Source of the DNA: Chitinophaga nivalis
Lineage (GTDB): Bacteria; Bacteroidota; Bacteroidia; Chitinophagales; Chitinophagaceae
Length of the DNA stretch: 64,000 nucleotides
Direction of reading: 5' to 3'
Assembly: GCF_025989125.1 (NCBI RefSeq)
Contig: NZ_JAPDNR010000001.1
Span: 2,524,301-2,588,300 of the forward strand
The stretch's first letter is position 1. The number at the start of each line of letters is the position of its first letter. Made by a program: the position numbers and the translations under genes. The notes under the pieces were generated by a model. It saw nothing but the letters and a program-made list of their open reading frames with translations. It did no database searches and was not told the origin of the DNA. Below, piece after piece: positions 8,166 to 16,848 of the stretch.

Positions 8166-8924
8166 TTAATTCGCTGTCACCCATTCTCCGGGTGCAGGGA
8201 TAATACCCTTTACGCCGGCATCTGCGAGGGCAGTAGCCAATAGTGCCGGTGTCAGGTAGCAGTGGTTAACGGCGCCCATATGCACCGCAATGACTTTGCT
8301 TTGCGCGGGGTGTTGGATGGTTTGTATCACATCTGCCGCGGTCATGGTGATAGGGTCGCCCTGTAAAAACTGTGCAGCGCCGGCATTTACAACCACATAG
8401 TCTGGGGTAAATTCATCCATGGCTGCTTTTACTTCTTCGCACCAGATGGTATCTCCGGCAATGTAGAGGGTCTGCACTTCATCTTCCAGTACAAATCCGG
8501 AAACTGGCGCCATGAGTTTGCCGATTTCACCGGTACCATGTTGCCCGTCTGTACGGGATATCCGGGTGTTTTCCCACAGATGGGAGGTTTCAATGGGGAT
8601 CACATGGGTGAAACCCTGTGCGGTTATTTTTGCCGCGTCAGCAGGCTGGCAAAATAAAGGCAGGTGTTTGGGCAGCAATGTTTGGGCTACCTCATCCCAG
8701 TGATCGCGGTGGGTGTGGGTCACCAGGATGGCATCCAACGAGGCCAGTACGGCCTGGAGTGCGGTGGCATCCAGTGGTAAATCTGTCAGGGGAAAACGGT
8801 GGCTGTTGGCAGCATTGGGCACGGGGTCCAGGCTTTCTTTGGCGCAGAGCATGGGGTCTACCAGGATCTTTTTGTTTTGCCATTCCAGCAGCAACGTAGC
8901 GTTACGTAAGAATTGTATGCGCAT
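8166..8924 (-). CDS. Metallo-beta-lactamase-fold hydrolase (UlaG-like)
   Basis: A 252-residue protein starting MRIQFLRNATLLLEW at the ATG at 8924. It carries the metal-binding HTHRDH motif (about residues 70-75), a later H in TDGQHG, an AGDT motif (YIAGDTIWC) and a late histidine (VIAVHMGAVNH), all expected for a two-metal MBL-fold hydrolase. UlaG-type and PQQB-type relatives hydrolyse lactones or phosphoesters, but the substrate cannot be read from sequence. It follows the DoxX gene by 36 nt on the same strand and may be co-transcribed with it. Confidence 0.85.
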   Translation of the reverse strand: MRIQFLRNATLLLEWQNKKILVDPMLCAKESLDPVPNAANSHRFPLTDLPLDATALQAVLASLDAILVTHTHRDHWDEVAQTLLPKHLPLFCQPADAAKITAQGFTHVIPIETSHLWENTRISRTDGQHGTGEIGKLMAPVSGFVLEDEVQTLYIAGDTIWCEEVKAAMDEFTPDYVVVNAGAAQFLQGDPITMTAADVIQTIQHPAQSKVIAVHMGAVNHCYLTPALLATALADAGVKGIIPAPGEWVTAN

Positions 8925-8960
8925 TGATCTGTTTTTTGAGAACAAACCAAATGTAAGGTA

Positions 8961-9413
8961 TTAAATAGCATGAATAGCCCATAGTATCCATAAAATGTAT
9001 ACCGGTTGAAACAGCAGCCGGCTCCAGGTATACCAGGGCTTTGCAGGCAATCCGCCGGGTGGTGGCAGTTGGTTTACTGCTACCCGGATATTGGCCGGAA
9101 ACATGGCAACCAATAAGATCACCAGTGCAATACCAGCCCGGTATTGTGTGCCGGAAAACAACAGGCCGGCGCCCAGTACTATTTCCAGGATGCCGGTGCC
9201 GATGACCAGCGCAAGGGGGAAAGGCAGCATGCCGCGGATCATATAGGTCAGCTTTTTAGGTTTCACGAGATGAAAAGTGCCGATGAGCAGGAACATAACA
9301 GCAGCGGCTATACGGGCATCATCCGGTAGTTGTTGCAATAAGGGAATATGAAAAAGATGACCGGCGCCCCATAATAAAAGTGCTATGCTGAGTAATCCTG
9401 ATAGAAAAGCCAT
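8961..9413 (-). CDS. DoxX-like membrane protein
   Basis: A 150-residue integral membrane protein with four hydrophobic helices, for example FLSGLLSIALLLWGAGHLF and LALVIGTGILEIVLGAGLLF. The GTFHLVKPKKL and LEIVLGAGLLF phrases fit the DoxX/DoxD-like family, whose members are often linked to quinone or redox stress roles; the function here is unknown. An 18-bp palindrome at 9461-9478 lies about 50 bp before its start, suggesting repressor control. Confidence 0.75.
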   Translation of the reverse strand: MAFLSGLLSIALLLWGAGHLFHIPLLQQLPDDARIAAAVMFLLIGTFHLVKPKKLTYMIRGMLPFPLALVIGTGILEIVLGAGLLFSGTQYRAGIALVILLVAMFPANIRVAVNQLPPPGGLPAKPWYTWSRLLFQPVYILWILWAIHAI

Positions 9414-9460
9414 AACGATGTTTTTATAACTGCAAAGTTCAGGTATTTAACAACGGGTAA

Positions 9461-9478
9461 AACTAACATATGTTAGTT
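9461..9478. promoter_or_regulatory. Perfect 18-bp palindrome, likely operator of the DoxX gene
   Basis: AACTAACATATGTTAGTT is perfectly self-complementary. It lies 48 bp upstream of the DoxX start and overlaps the last bases of the Crp-type gene. On the minus strand a weak GAACTTTG -7 element lies about 20 bp further on. Size and symmetry fit a TetR- or MarR-type dimer site; no such regulator is visible next to it. Confidence 0.45.
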
Positions 9479-10061
9479 AATCAGCGTTCCGCAGGTTTTT
9501 GCGGATGCGGCTCAGGCTTTCGGGCTTGATACCCAGGTAGGAGGCTATTTGTTTGATGGGAATGTGTTGCACCACAGCAGGATATTCTTCCAGTAACTGC
9601 ATATAACGTTCCTGCGCGGAATGTTGCAGGAAAGAGAGTTCCCGCCGGTATTTGCGGAGGTATTGTTGTTCTGCGATGATCCTGCCCGTTCTTTCCGCAG
9701 CATGGGAAACCTGATACAGCTGTTGCAGGTCCGGATAATAAAAAGCATAGCCACTGACGGCAGTTACGGCCTGGAGGTTTACGACCGCGGGTGTTTGGGT
9801 GATCAGGGATGCGTAGGAAGTGGTGAACATACCAGGAAAGGCGAAGTCCATGCTGATCTCTGTTTCCTGGTGCCGGGTGAATACGCGTACGATGCCTTCG
9901 GTGATATAATAGATGGCATCTGCCACCTTGCCGCTGCTGGCCAGGTAATCACCGGCTTTAAAATTCACCGGGCGCAGGATACGTTCAAATGTTTCCCAGT
10001 TGTTGTCAGCAGCCGGCAGAAAGGCTGCCAGCTGCTGTTGTAAGGTTTGAAGGTCGGCCAT
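9477..10061 (-). CDS. Crp/Fnr-family transcriptional regulator
   Basis: A 194-residue regulator with an N-terminal cyclic-nucleotide-binding-type beta barrel (about residues 20-125, including FKAGDYLASSGKVADAIYYITEGIVRVF) and a C-terminal helix-turn-helix. The recognition part is IKQIASYLGIKPESLSRIRK, the form usual in Bacteroidota Crp-like proteins. The effector is unknown. Its ATG directly abuts the coaA stop codon (TGAATG), so the two are translationally coupled. Confidence 0.85.
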   Translation of the reverse strand: MADLQTLQQQLAAFLPAADNNWETFERILRPVNFKAGDYLASSGKVADAIYYITEGIVRVFTRHQETEISMDFAFPGMFTTSYASLITQTPAVVNLQAVTAVSGYAFYYPDLQQLYQVSHAAERTGRIIAEQQYLRKYRRELSFLQHSAQERYMQLLEEYPAVVQHIPIKQIASYLGIKPESLSRIRKNLRNAD

Positions 10062-11027
10062 TCAGGTTTTACGTAATTGAATGGATTGTACAAAATGATG
10101 CTGTCCTTTTTCCAGTATCAGGCCTGCGCGGTAACGGGTAGGCGCAATGTTCTGTTCCAGGTTGGGTTTATTGATATCATTCCAGATCTGTGTCGCGAGT
10201 TCAATGGTAGCGGCATCCGACAGGTGTGCATACCGGTGGAAAAAAGAATCCGGATTCTGGAAAGCCGTTTTCCGCAGGGATTCAAAACGGGAGATATACC
10301 ATTTGCGGATATCTTTCTCTGCCGCATCTACATAAATGGTGAAATCAAAGAAGTCGGATACAAACACCGATGGATCTTTCTGGTGTTGCCGTGGTCTTAC
10401 CTGTAATACATTCACGCCTTCCACAATCACAATATCGGGTTGTTCCACCCATTGTAATTTTCCGGGTAATACATCGTATTCCAGGTGAGAATACAGGGGA
10501 GCCGCTACTCTTTCCTTACCGGATTTAACATCTGCCAGGAAGTGTATCAGGCGTTTGATGTCATAGCTTTCCGGGAAACCTTTACGGTTCATGATATCGT
10601 TGGCTTCCAGTATTTTGTTGGGATAGAGGAAACCATCGGTGGTAACCAGATCTACCCGCGGGTGGTTGGGCCAGGCCTGTAGTAGTTTCTGGAGGACGCG
10701 GGCGGTGGTGCTTTTACCAACGGCCACGCTACCGGCAATACCAATGATATAAGGTACTTTTTCCACCTGGCTGCCCAAAAAGCTGTTGGTGGATTTGTGT
10801 AACTGCTGGGAAGCGGTTACGCGCAGGTTCAACAGGTGTGCCAGTGGTAAATATACCTGGGTTATCTCTTCCTGTGTGAGTGGTTCATTCATACCGTGCA
10901 GTTGCTCCAGGTCATAGTCCTGCAACTGTAATAAAGCAACCCCGCTTCTTTCTGCCCACTCTTTACGGGTGAAGCTGATATAGGGAGTGTAGCGGTCGCG
11001 TTTTAGAGAGGTGGTCATTATTTGCAT
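10062..11027 (-). CDS. coaA: Type I pantothenate kinase
   Basis: ATP-dependent pantothenate kinase, catalysing the first step of coenzyme A synthesis. The 321-residue length matches the E. coli CoaA type. A Walker A motif, GSVAVGKST, is at residues 99-107, followed by [12 protein letters not shown] and the KGFPESYD segment characteristic of the family. The C-terminal half contains [13 protein letters not shown] and [10 protein letters not shown]. The ATG at 11027 is used; one at 11018 ([10 protein letters not shown]) is equally plausible. Its stop abuts the start of the Crp-type gene. Confidence 0.95.
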   Translation of the reverse strand: MQIMTTSLKRDRYTPYISFTRKEWAERSGVALLQLQDYDLEQLHGMNEPLTQEEITQVYLPLAHLLNLRVTASQQLHKSTNSFLGSQVEKVPYIIGIAGSVAVGKSTTARVLQKLLQAWPNHPRVDLVTTDGFLYPNKILEANDIMNRKGFPESYDIKRLIHFLADVKSGKERVAAPLYSHLEYDVLPGKLQWVEQPDIVIVEGVNVLQVRPRQHQKDPSVFVSDFFDFTIYVDAAEKDIRKWYISRFESLRKTAFQNPDSFFHRYAHLSDAATIELATQIWNDINKPNLEQNIAPTRYRAGLILEKGQHHFVQSIQLRKT

Positions 11028-11084
11028 TTTCGGATTACCGGATAGGTGACCGCTACCGTTACGGCGGTAGTGGTCCCGGGAATG

Positions 11085-12440
11085 TTATTGTTGGATGTAA
11101 ACTGTTTTGATATTCAGAAATTCGTGCGTGCCTTCAAGAGATAATTCCCGTCCGTAGCCGGATTGTTTAACGCCACCAAATGGGAGGCGTGCATCAGAAC
11201 GCACCATGGCGTTGATGAATACATTGCCACTTTCTATCTGGGTGGCCAGGCGTGCTGCCTTATCCAGGTCGCTGGTCCATATGGCCGCGCCCAGCCCGAA
11301 TTCGGTTTCATTGGCGAGGGCGATCGCTTCCTGCTCATCTGCAGCCGTGATGATAACGGCCAGCGGGCCAAATGTTTCTTCTTTGAATGCTGTCATTTTA
11401 TTAGTGACCCCGCTCAGCAGGGTAGGTGCAAAGTTACAGCCTTCATGTGTGCCGCCCAACTCCAGGGTAGCACCCTGGCTGATGGTATCCTGCAGTTGTC
11501 TGGCCAGGTCGGCTGCCAGATCCGGGCGGGCCATAGGTCCCATCCGGGTGCTGTCGGCAGTAGGGTCGCCTTGTTTCAGTTCCAGCAGCAGGGTTTTGAC
11601 AGCTGCCGTAAATTCAGCCACCACGGGGGCTTCCACAATCCAGCGTTTGGCGGCAATACAGGATTGACCGGCATTCTGCATGCGGCCCTGAACGGCTGTT
11701 TTGGCAGCTGCGGTAATGTCGGCATCCTTTAATACAATAAAAGGATCGCTGCCGCCCAGTTCCAGCACTGTTTTTTTGATGTATTTGCCGGCGAGGGCAG
11801 CTACGCTTTTACCGGCAGGGGTGCTGCCGGTGAGGGTAACGCCTTGTACGCGGGGATCTGCAATGATCGGTTCTATATCTTTGGAAGATACCAGCACCGA
11901 CTGAAAAGTGCCGGCCGGAAATCCTGCATCCACAAATACTTTTTCTATAGCCAGTGCGCAGCCGCTCACGTTGGCGGCATGTTTCAGTAAACCGGTGTTA
12001 CCGGCCAGAATATTGGGAATGGCAAACCGGAATACCTGCCAGTAGGGAAAGTTCCAGGGCATGATCGCCAGGATGATACCTTTGGGTTCGTAGGCGATAT
12101 AGCTTTTATAGGCATCTGCTGCCACCGGTTTGGCTTGCAGTATGTCGGTGATATGTGTGGCATAGTATAAGGCGGCATCCGCACACTTCAATACTTCTGC
12201 GTTGGCTTCTTTCAATGTTTTACCCATCTCCTGTGTGATGAGGGCGGCGTGCTGCGCGACATTGTTTTTTAGGGAAGCTGCTACCTGTTCCATCCAGGTG
12301 CGGCGTTGCGCCAATGGAATATCCAGCAACCGGCGATAGGCCTGGTGGCCCTGTTCCAGCTTTTGCGAGATCTCTTCCGGCGTATGCGCTGCATAGTCTG
12401 CTATCTTTTCCTGCGTAAACGGATTCGTACTTGTAAACAT
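11085..12440 (-). CDS. NAD(P)-dependent succinate-semialdehyde dehydrogenase-type ALDH
   Basis: A 451-residue aldehyde dehydrogenase starting MFTSTNPFTQEKIADY. Motifs include the cofactor-loop region ILAIMPWNFPYWQ, the catalytic glutamate motif VLELGGSDPFIV and the nucleophile cysteine in QNAGQSCIAAKR. The C-terminal MVRSDARLPFGGVKQSGYGRE is typical of the short Sad/YneI-like succinate semialdehyde dehydrogenases. The substrate call is by family resemblance. An upstream in-frame start at 12461 would be TTG, so the ATG at 12440 is preferred. Confidence 0.85.
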   Translation of the reverse strand: MFTSTNPFTQEKIADYAAHTPEEISQKLEQGHQAYRRLLDIPLAQRRTWMEQVAASLKNNVAQHAALITQEMGKTLKEANAEVLKCADAALYYATHITDILQAKPVAADAYKSYIAYEPKGIILAIMPWNFPYWQVFRFAIPNILAGNTGLLKHAANVSGCALAIEKVFVDAGFPAGTFQSVLVSSKDIEPIIADPRVQGVTLTGSTPAGKSVAALAGKYIKKTVLELGGSDPFIVLKDADITAAAKTAVQGRMQNAGQSCIAAKRWIVEAPVVAEFTAAVKTLLLELKQGDPTADSTRMGPMARPDLAADLARQLQDTISQGATLELGGTHEGCNFAPTLLSGVTNKMTAFKEETFGPLAVIITAADEQEAIALANETEFGLGAAIWTSDLDKAARLATQIESGNVFINAMVRSDARLPFGGVKQSGYGRELSLEGTHEFLNIKTVYIQQ

Positions 12441-12526
12441 GGTCTTGCTTTTAGCGTTCAACAGTTAAGTAAAACAAATTTACCGCTTTCTGATAAATGC
12501 CGGTCCTAAAAGCTCCTGCAATGAAG

Positions 12527-12534
12527 TATCTTTG
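12527..12534 (+). promoter_or_regulatory. -7 element of the MFS gene
   Basis: TATCTTTG matches TANNTTTG exactly and lies 26 bp before the MFS start codon. The -33 position shows no clear TTTG. Confidence 0.45.
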
Positions 12535-12560
12535 CCTGCTTAAAACAACAGCTTCATTTT

Positions 12561-13718
12561 ATGGTCCTTAGCAAGTGGAATATTATGATCATGGCTATGT
12601 GTACGGGCCTGATCGTTGCCAATATCTATTACAGCCAGCCTTTGCTGGTATTGATGAGCGAAGAGTTCCGGGTGTCGGAAAGTAATGCCGGGCAGGTAAC
12701 TTTTTTCACACAGATCGGATATGCGCTGGGGTTACTCTTTTGTGTACCATTGGGAGACAAGCTCGAACGGAAAGGCCAGATTATAGTGATGACCCTGACC
12801 GCTGTACTGGCACTGATTGCCGCAGGTTTCTCCGTGAATATTACCATGCTGAAAGTAACAGGATTACTCATCGGTTTTACTTCGGTAGTGCCACAGCTGA
12901 TTCTGCCGCTGGCGGCTAATTTATCAGATCCGGCCAGTCGGGGTAAGGTGATTGGTACCATCATGAGTGGTTTGCTGGTGGGCATCCTGCTGTCGCGTAC
13001 GTTGAGCGGTATTATCGGGCATCACTTCGGATGGCGTGCCATGTTCTGGATTGCCGCTGGTATCAGCGGATTGCTGGTGGTGATTATGCTGTTTTCCTTT
13101 CCGAAGAGCAAACCGCATTTCGCAGGTACATATGGAGATCTGATGAAATCCTTGCTGACATTGATCCGGGAGCAGCCAATGCTGCGCGAAGCTTCTGCTA
13201 TCAATGCCTGCTGTTTTGCCATGTTTGGATTATTCTGGACAACGGTGGTATTCCTGTTATCGGGTCAGCCGTTTAACTATACAAGTGAGCAGATTGGTCT
13301 GATGGGACTGGCAGCGGCGGCAGGTGCGCTAGGTGCGCCTTTGGTAGGACGTATTGCCGATAAGAAGAATCCGCGTATAGCCATTGGGTATGGTATCATC
13401 TTTTTGTTTGCCGGTTATTTCCTCTTTTATGTTTTCCAGACGAATATCATCGGCATCGTTGTGGGGATTATCGCCATCGACCTGGGGCTGCAAGGTATAC
13501 ATGTATCTAACCAGACGCGTATTTACACCTTGTTGCCGGAAGCGCGTAACCGCCTGAATACTGTGTTTATGACGGCCAGTTTTATCGGTACTTCCATCGG
13601 TTCCGGTATTGGCCTGTGGGTATGGTCGGTAGCCCAGTGGAATGGGGTATGTATCGCCGGTACCAGTCTGATTACGGTAGCCTTGATTATATATTTATCT
13701 ACCTACAGAAAAAAGTAA
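12561..13718 (+). CDS. MFS transporter
   Basis: A 385-residue major facilitator protein with twelve predicted membrane segments. The family loop motif appears after helix 2 as FCVPLGDKLERKGQI. The opening (TGLIVANIYYSQPLLVLMSEEF) is that of the AraJ/YgaY-like drug or sugar efflux subgroup. Substrate unknown. It is divergent from the semialdehyde dehydrogenase gene and followed by a strong intrinsic terminator. Confidence 0.85.
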   Translation: MVLSKWNIMIMAMCTGLIVANIYYSQPLLVLMSEEFRVSESNAGQVTFFTQIGYALGLLFCVPLGDKLERKGQIIVMTLTAVLALIAAGFSVNITMLKVTGLLIGFTSVVPQLILPLAANLSDPASRGKVIGTIMSGLLVGILLSRTLSGIIGHHFGWRAMFWIAAGISGLLVVIMLFSFPKSKPHFAGTYGDLMKSLLTLIREQPMLREASAINACCFAMFGLFWTTVVFLLSGQPFNYTSEQIGLMGLAAAAGALGAPLVGRIADKKNPRIAIGYGIIFLFAGYFLFYVFQTNIIGIVVGIIAIDLGLQGIHVSNQTRIYTLLPEARNRLNTVFMTASFIGTSIGSGIGLWVWSVAQWNGVCIAGTSLITVALIIYLSTYRKK

Positions 13719-13753
13719 GCAGGGATTATTGTCCGGTAAGTAATAAATTTATT

Positions 13754-13792
13754 CGGGTGTAAGACATAGGTGATGTCTTACACCCGTTTTTT
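13754..13792 (+). terminator. Intrinsic terminator after the MFS gene
   Basis: A perfect 14-bp stem (CGGGTGTAAGACAT with ATGTCTTACACCCG) with a 5-nt loop is followed by six T residues. Confidence 0.9.
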
Positions 13793-14155
13793 ATTTAAGC
13801 AACAGGGTTGGTAGTTTCCAGCTATGCAGCACTAAAAGAGGGAAGGGGCACATGCTGCTTTGTAATAAAAAAATCCTTATTTTCGTATACCCCCTCTCCA
13901 CACTATAATTTTCCTCCTGACGTAAGGCTCCTGATATTATTTTAACTGAAAAATCAAACGGTATTCCTTCTGTTGACGTAGTGCATTCGTTTTAGTAAGG
14001 TAGTAGTAAGCATATTTGGTAATATAGTATCATTTGCCCCTTTACATAAGCTATGTGTTCGTCTCTCTTTTATTACCGGCATGCAGGCTTACTTAATTTT
14101 ATTCACCCATTTATCCTGGCGTCTCCTTATCATAAGGAATAATAGCAAAAACAAC
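13793..14155. other. A/T-rich spacer with no gene recognised
   Basis: About 360 bp between the MFS terminator and the pyk terminator. I find only very short ORFs (for example 29 codons from the ATG near 14050) and a small CCTTAT/ATAAGG stem-loop. No tRNA or known RNA motif is apparent. Confidence 0.5.
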
Positions 14156-14204
14156 ATGGCCCGTAGTAATCTGCAAAGTATCGTTGCAGACGACTACGGG
14201 CCAT
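14156..14204 (-). terminator. Intrinsic terminator after pyk
   Basis: ATGGCCCGTAGT pairs with ACTACGGGCCAT, and inner TGCAA/TTGCA extends the stem. On the minus strand it is followed by GTTGTTTTTG, so it ends pyk transcription. Confidence 0.85.
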
Positions 14205-14228
14205 TTTATAGATCGCGGTAGAATAGTA

Positions 14229-15716
14229 CTATTCTACTTTGGTAATTTTCAGCATATTGGTAGGCAGATGCAGTTTTACAGGTGTACTACCGGTATTTAC
14301 TGCTACGTCGCCGGCTTTGATGAATCCTCTTTCTTTCAGGATGTTGATCTGATCGAAAACGATATCATCGAGGCTTTCTTCTTCTTCGTAGTAGAAGGCG
14401 CGTACACCCCAGCTGAGGCTCAGCTGATTTACCAGGGATCTTTCTTTGGTAAATACATAGAGTGGGCTGCGTGGACGGTAGCTGCTCAGCATAAAGCCGG
14501 TGTAACCGCTTTGGGTCATACCAATGAGCGCATCTGCATCCAGGTCTTCCGCAATTTTACAGGCGTTGTAGCACAATGCATCGCTGAGGAAGGTAGGAGA
14601 GTGACGGTGAGGGATCAGGTTACGGTTGTAAATGATCGCTTCTTTTTCTACTTCCTGGATAATTTTGTTCATGGTTTGGATCACCAGTACCGGGAATTGG
14701 CCGGTAGCAGTTTCTCCGCTCAGCATCACCGCATCGGCGCCTTCCAGTACCGCGTTGGCCACGTCTGTGATTTCACTACGGTTCGGGCGGGTACGGTCCA
14801 TCATGCTTTCCATCATCTGGGTAGCTACGATTACCGGTTTCGCACGGTGAATACATTTACGGATAATATCTTTCTGGATCATCGGGATCTGCTCAACCGG
14901 CAGTTCCACACCGAGGTCACCACGGGCAATCATTACGCCGTCGCTTTCCCAGATGATTTCTTTCAGGTTCTGGATGGCTTCCGGTTTTTCGATCTTGGAA
15001 ATTACCTTGATCTTGGAATTGCGGGCTTCCAGGCGTTTACGCAGTTCTGACAGGTCTTTCACGCTTCTTACAAAAGACAGCGCTACCCAGTCACACTCCT
15101 GATCGATGATGAAATCGAGGTCAATAATGTCTTTCTCTGTCAGTGCAGGCAGGGAAATTTTAGTATCCGGGAGGTTAAAGCCTTTTTTGGAAGACAATAC
15201 ACCTGGTAAAGTCACCGCTGCTTTGATCTCACCTTTGGCGGTGATTTCCTGTACAACGGTTTCTATTTTACCATCGTCCAGCAGAATTTTCTGGCCGGGT
15301 TTAAGATCTTTGTAGAGGTCAGGGTAGGAAACATAAATTTTTTCCATATTGCCCACCAGCTTTTCGTTCACGAAAGTGAGGATATCACCGGTTTTGAGCG
15401 GCAGTGCATTGTTCTCGATTTCGCCCACACGGAGTTTCGGACCTTGCAGATCAGCGAGGATGGCAACGTTATAAGGTTCTGTCTTATTGATCTGACGGAT
15501 GTATTCAATGATCCGCAGTTTATCTTCATGGGAGCCATGGGAGAAGTTCAGACGGAACACATTCACACCGGCTTTCACCAATGCGAGCAGTTGTTCATAG
15601 GTATCAGAGGCAGGTCCTACGGTAGCCACAATTTTGGTTTTGTGGGAAGAGTGTGCTCTGCCTGCAGCGTTGTCCATCTGCTTGTGATAGTATTTCGATA
15701 GATCCTTTGTACTCAT
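14229..15716 (-). CDS. pyk: Pyruvate kinase
   Basis: Converts phosphoenolpyruvate and ADP to pyruvate and ATP, the last step of glycolysis. The 495 residues include the family signature region with the catalytic lysine (KVISKIEKPEAIQNL), MIARGDLGVELP, and the MMESMMDRTRPNRSEITDVANA segment followed by DAVMLSGETA. An N-terminal extension of about 20 residues precedes the usual SSHKTKIVATVGPAS start. The C-terminal regulatory domain is present (about residues 370-495). It lies 12 nt after pfkA, so both glycolytic kinases form one operon. Confidence 0.97.
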   Translation of the reverse strand: MSTKDLSKYYHKQMDNAAGRAHSSHKTKIVATVGPASDTYEQLLALVKAGVNVFRLNFSHGSHEDKLRIIEYIRQINKTEPYNVAILADLQGPKLRVGEIENNALPLKTGDILTFVNEKLVGNMEKIYVSYPDLYKDLKPGQKILLDDGKIETVVQEITAKGEIKAAVTLPGVLSSKKGFNLPDTKISLPALTEKDIIDLDFIIDQECDWVALSFVRSVKDLSELRKRLEARNSKIKVISKIEKPEAIQNLKEIIWESDGVMIARGDLGVELPVEQIPMIQKDIIRKCIHRAKPVIVATQMMESMMDRTRPNRSEITDVANAVLEGADAVMLSGETATGQFPVLVIQTMNKIIQEVEKEAIIYNRNLIPHRHSPTFLSDALCYNACKIAEDLDADALIGMTQSGYTGFMLSSYRPRSPLYVFTKERSLVNQLSLSWGVRAFYYEEEESLDDIVFDQINILKERGFIKAGDVAVNTGSTPVKLHLPTNMLKITKVE

Positions 15717-15728
15717 AAATCTAATTTT

Positions 15729-16709
15729 TTAACTCGCGAGAATTTTAACAATCTTGAACCATTCAGGGTCAATTTCCTGTTTTGCCTTTACGGCTTTATC
15801 CAGAGGTGTGTAATGAATCTTATCATTTACAACGCCGATCATTACATTGTGAATGCCTTCCAGCAAGGCGTCAACTGCGGCGTAACCCATACGGCTGGCC
15901 AGTATACGGTCCATGCAGGTAGGAGATCCGCCACGTTGGATGTGTCCAAGAATACATACCCGCGTATCCAGTTGCGGGCACTGTTCCTTGATCCTGCGGG
16001 CTACTTCGTTGGCGCCGCCGGTTTCATCACCTTCGGCTACCACAATGAGGTTTACCAGTTTCTTTCGACGTTCATTGGCCTGCAGCTCCTCGATGATCTC
16101 GTTGACTTCCGTTTTGCGTTCCGGTAACAGAATATGTTCCGCACCTGTGGAAATACCACTGTGCAAAGCAATATAACCGGCATCACGGCCCATTACTTCT
16201 ATTACAAACAAGCGGTCATGCGCATCTGCGGTATCCCTTATTTTATCGATTGCTTCTACAGCCGTGTTGACAGCGGTATCAAAGCCAATGGTGGAGTCGG
16301 TGCCGGCAATGTCCTTATCAATAGTACCTGGCAAGCCTATACAAGGAATGTCAAATTCCTGGCTGAACATCTGCGCACCATTGAAGGATCCATCCCCACC
16401 GATTACTACCAGTCCGTCAATGTTGTGTTTTTTCAGATTTTCATAAGCCTTTTTTCGCCCTTCATACTCATAGAACTCTTTGCACCTGGCGGTTTTCAGT
16501 ATGGTGCCCCCCCGTTGGATGATGTTGGCCACTGATTTCGACTCCATCGGAAAGATCTCATTCTTTAACATCCCCCTATAGCCGTACATAACGCCGAACA
16601 CATTCAGCTGATGATAAATGCCCGTTCTTACGACCGCACGAACGGCGGCGTTCATGCCAGGAGCATCTCCCCCTGAGGTAAGGACTGCAATGTTGTTCAA
16701 TTTTTTCAT
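15729..16709 (-). CDS. pfkA: ATP-dependent 6-phosphofructokinase
   Basis: Phosphorylates fructose 6-phosphate in glycolysis. The 326-residue length fits bacterial PfkA. Motifs are LTSGGDAPGMNAAVRA, VVIGGDGSF, the substrate loop PGTIDKDIAGTDSTIGFDTA, and MGRDAGYIALHSG. In E. coli PfkA the position after TID is Asn (TIDND); here it is Lys (TIDKD). The catalytic aspartate is retained. First gene of the pfkA-pyk operon. Confidence 0.95.
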   Translation of the reverse strand: MKKLNNIAVLTSGGDAPGMNAAVRAVVRTGIYHQLNVFGVMYGYRGMLKNEIFPMESKSVANIIQRGGTILKTARCKEFYEYEGRKKAYENLKKHNIDGLVVIGGDGSFNGAQMFSQEFDIPCIGLPGTIDKDIAGTDSTIGFDTAVNTAVEAIDKIRDTADAHDRLFVIEVMGRDAGYIALHSGISTGAEHILLPERKTEVNEIIEELQANERRKKLVNLIVVAEGDETGGANEVARRIKEQCPQLDTRVCILGHIQRGGSPTCMDRILASRMGYAAVDALLEGIHNVMIGVVNDKIHYTPLDKAVKAKQEIDPEWFKIVKILAS

Positions 16710-16741
16710 ATAAATTGCTAAAAAAATATCTTAAAGGCGCA

Positions 16742-16749
16742 CAAAAATA
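16742..16749 (-). promoter_or_regulatory. -7 element of pfkA-pyk
   Basis: On the minus strand TATTTTTG matches TANNTTTG, 33 bp before the pfkA start; TTAG at the -33 position (19-bp spacing) is a weak partner. Confidence 0.45.
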
Positions 16750-16848
16750 ACGTTTTGCAATTGTTTTTCTAATAGTTATCTGATGAATTAACCTAAATTT
16801 TTAATTTTAATCAAACAAAGTAGCTAATTTTTTTAAAATATATTAGGT

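Noticed and set aside
14184..15050. 288-codon plus-strand ORF
   Set aside because: Antisense to pyk and includes the pyk terminator hairpin; a mirror-frame artefact.
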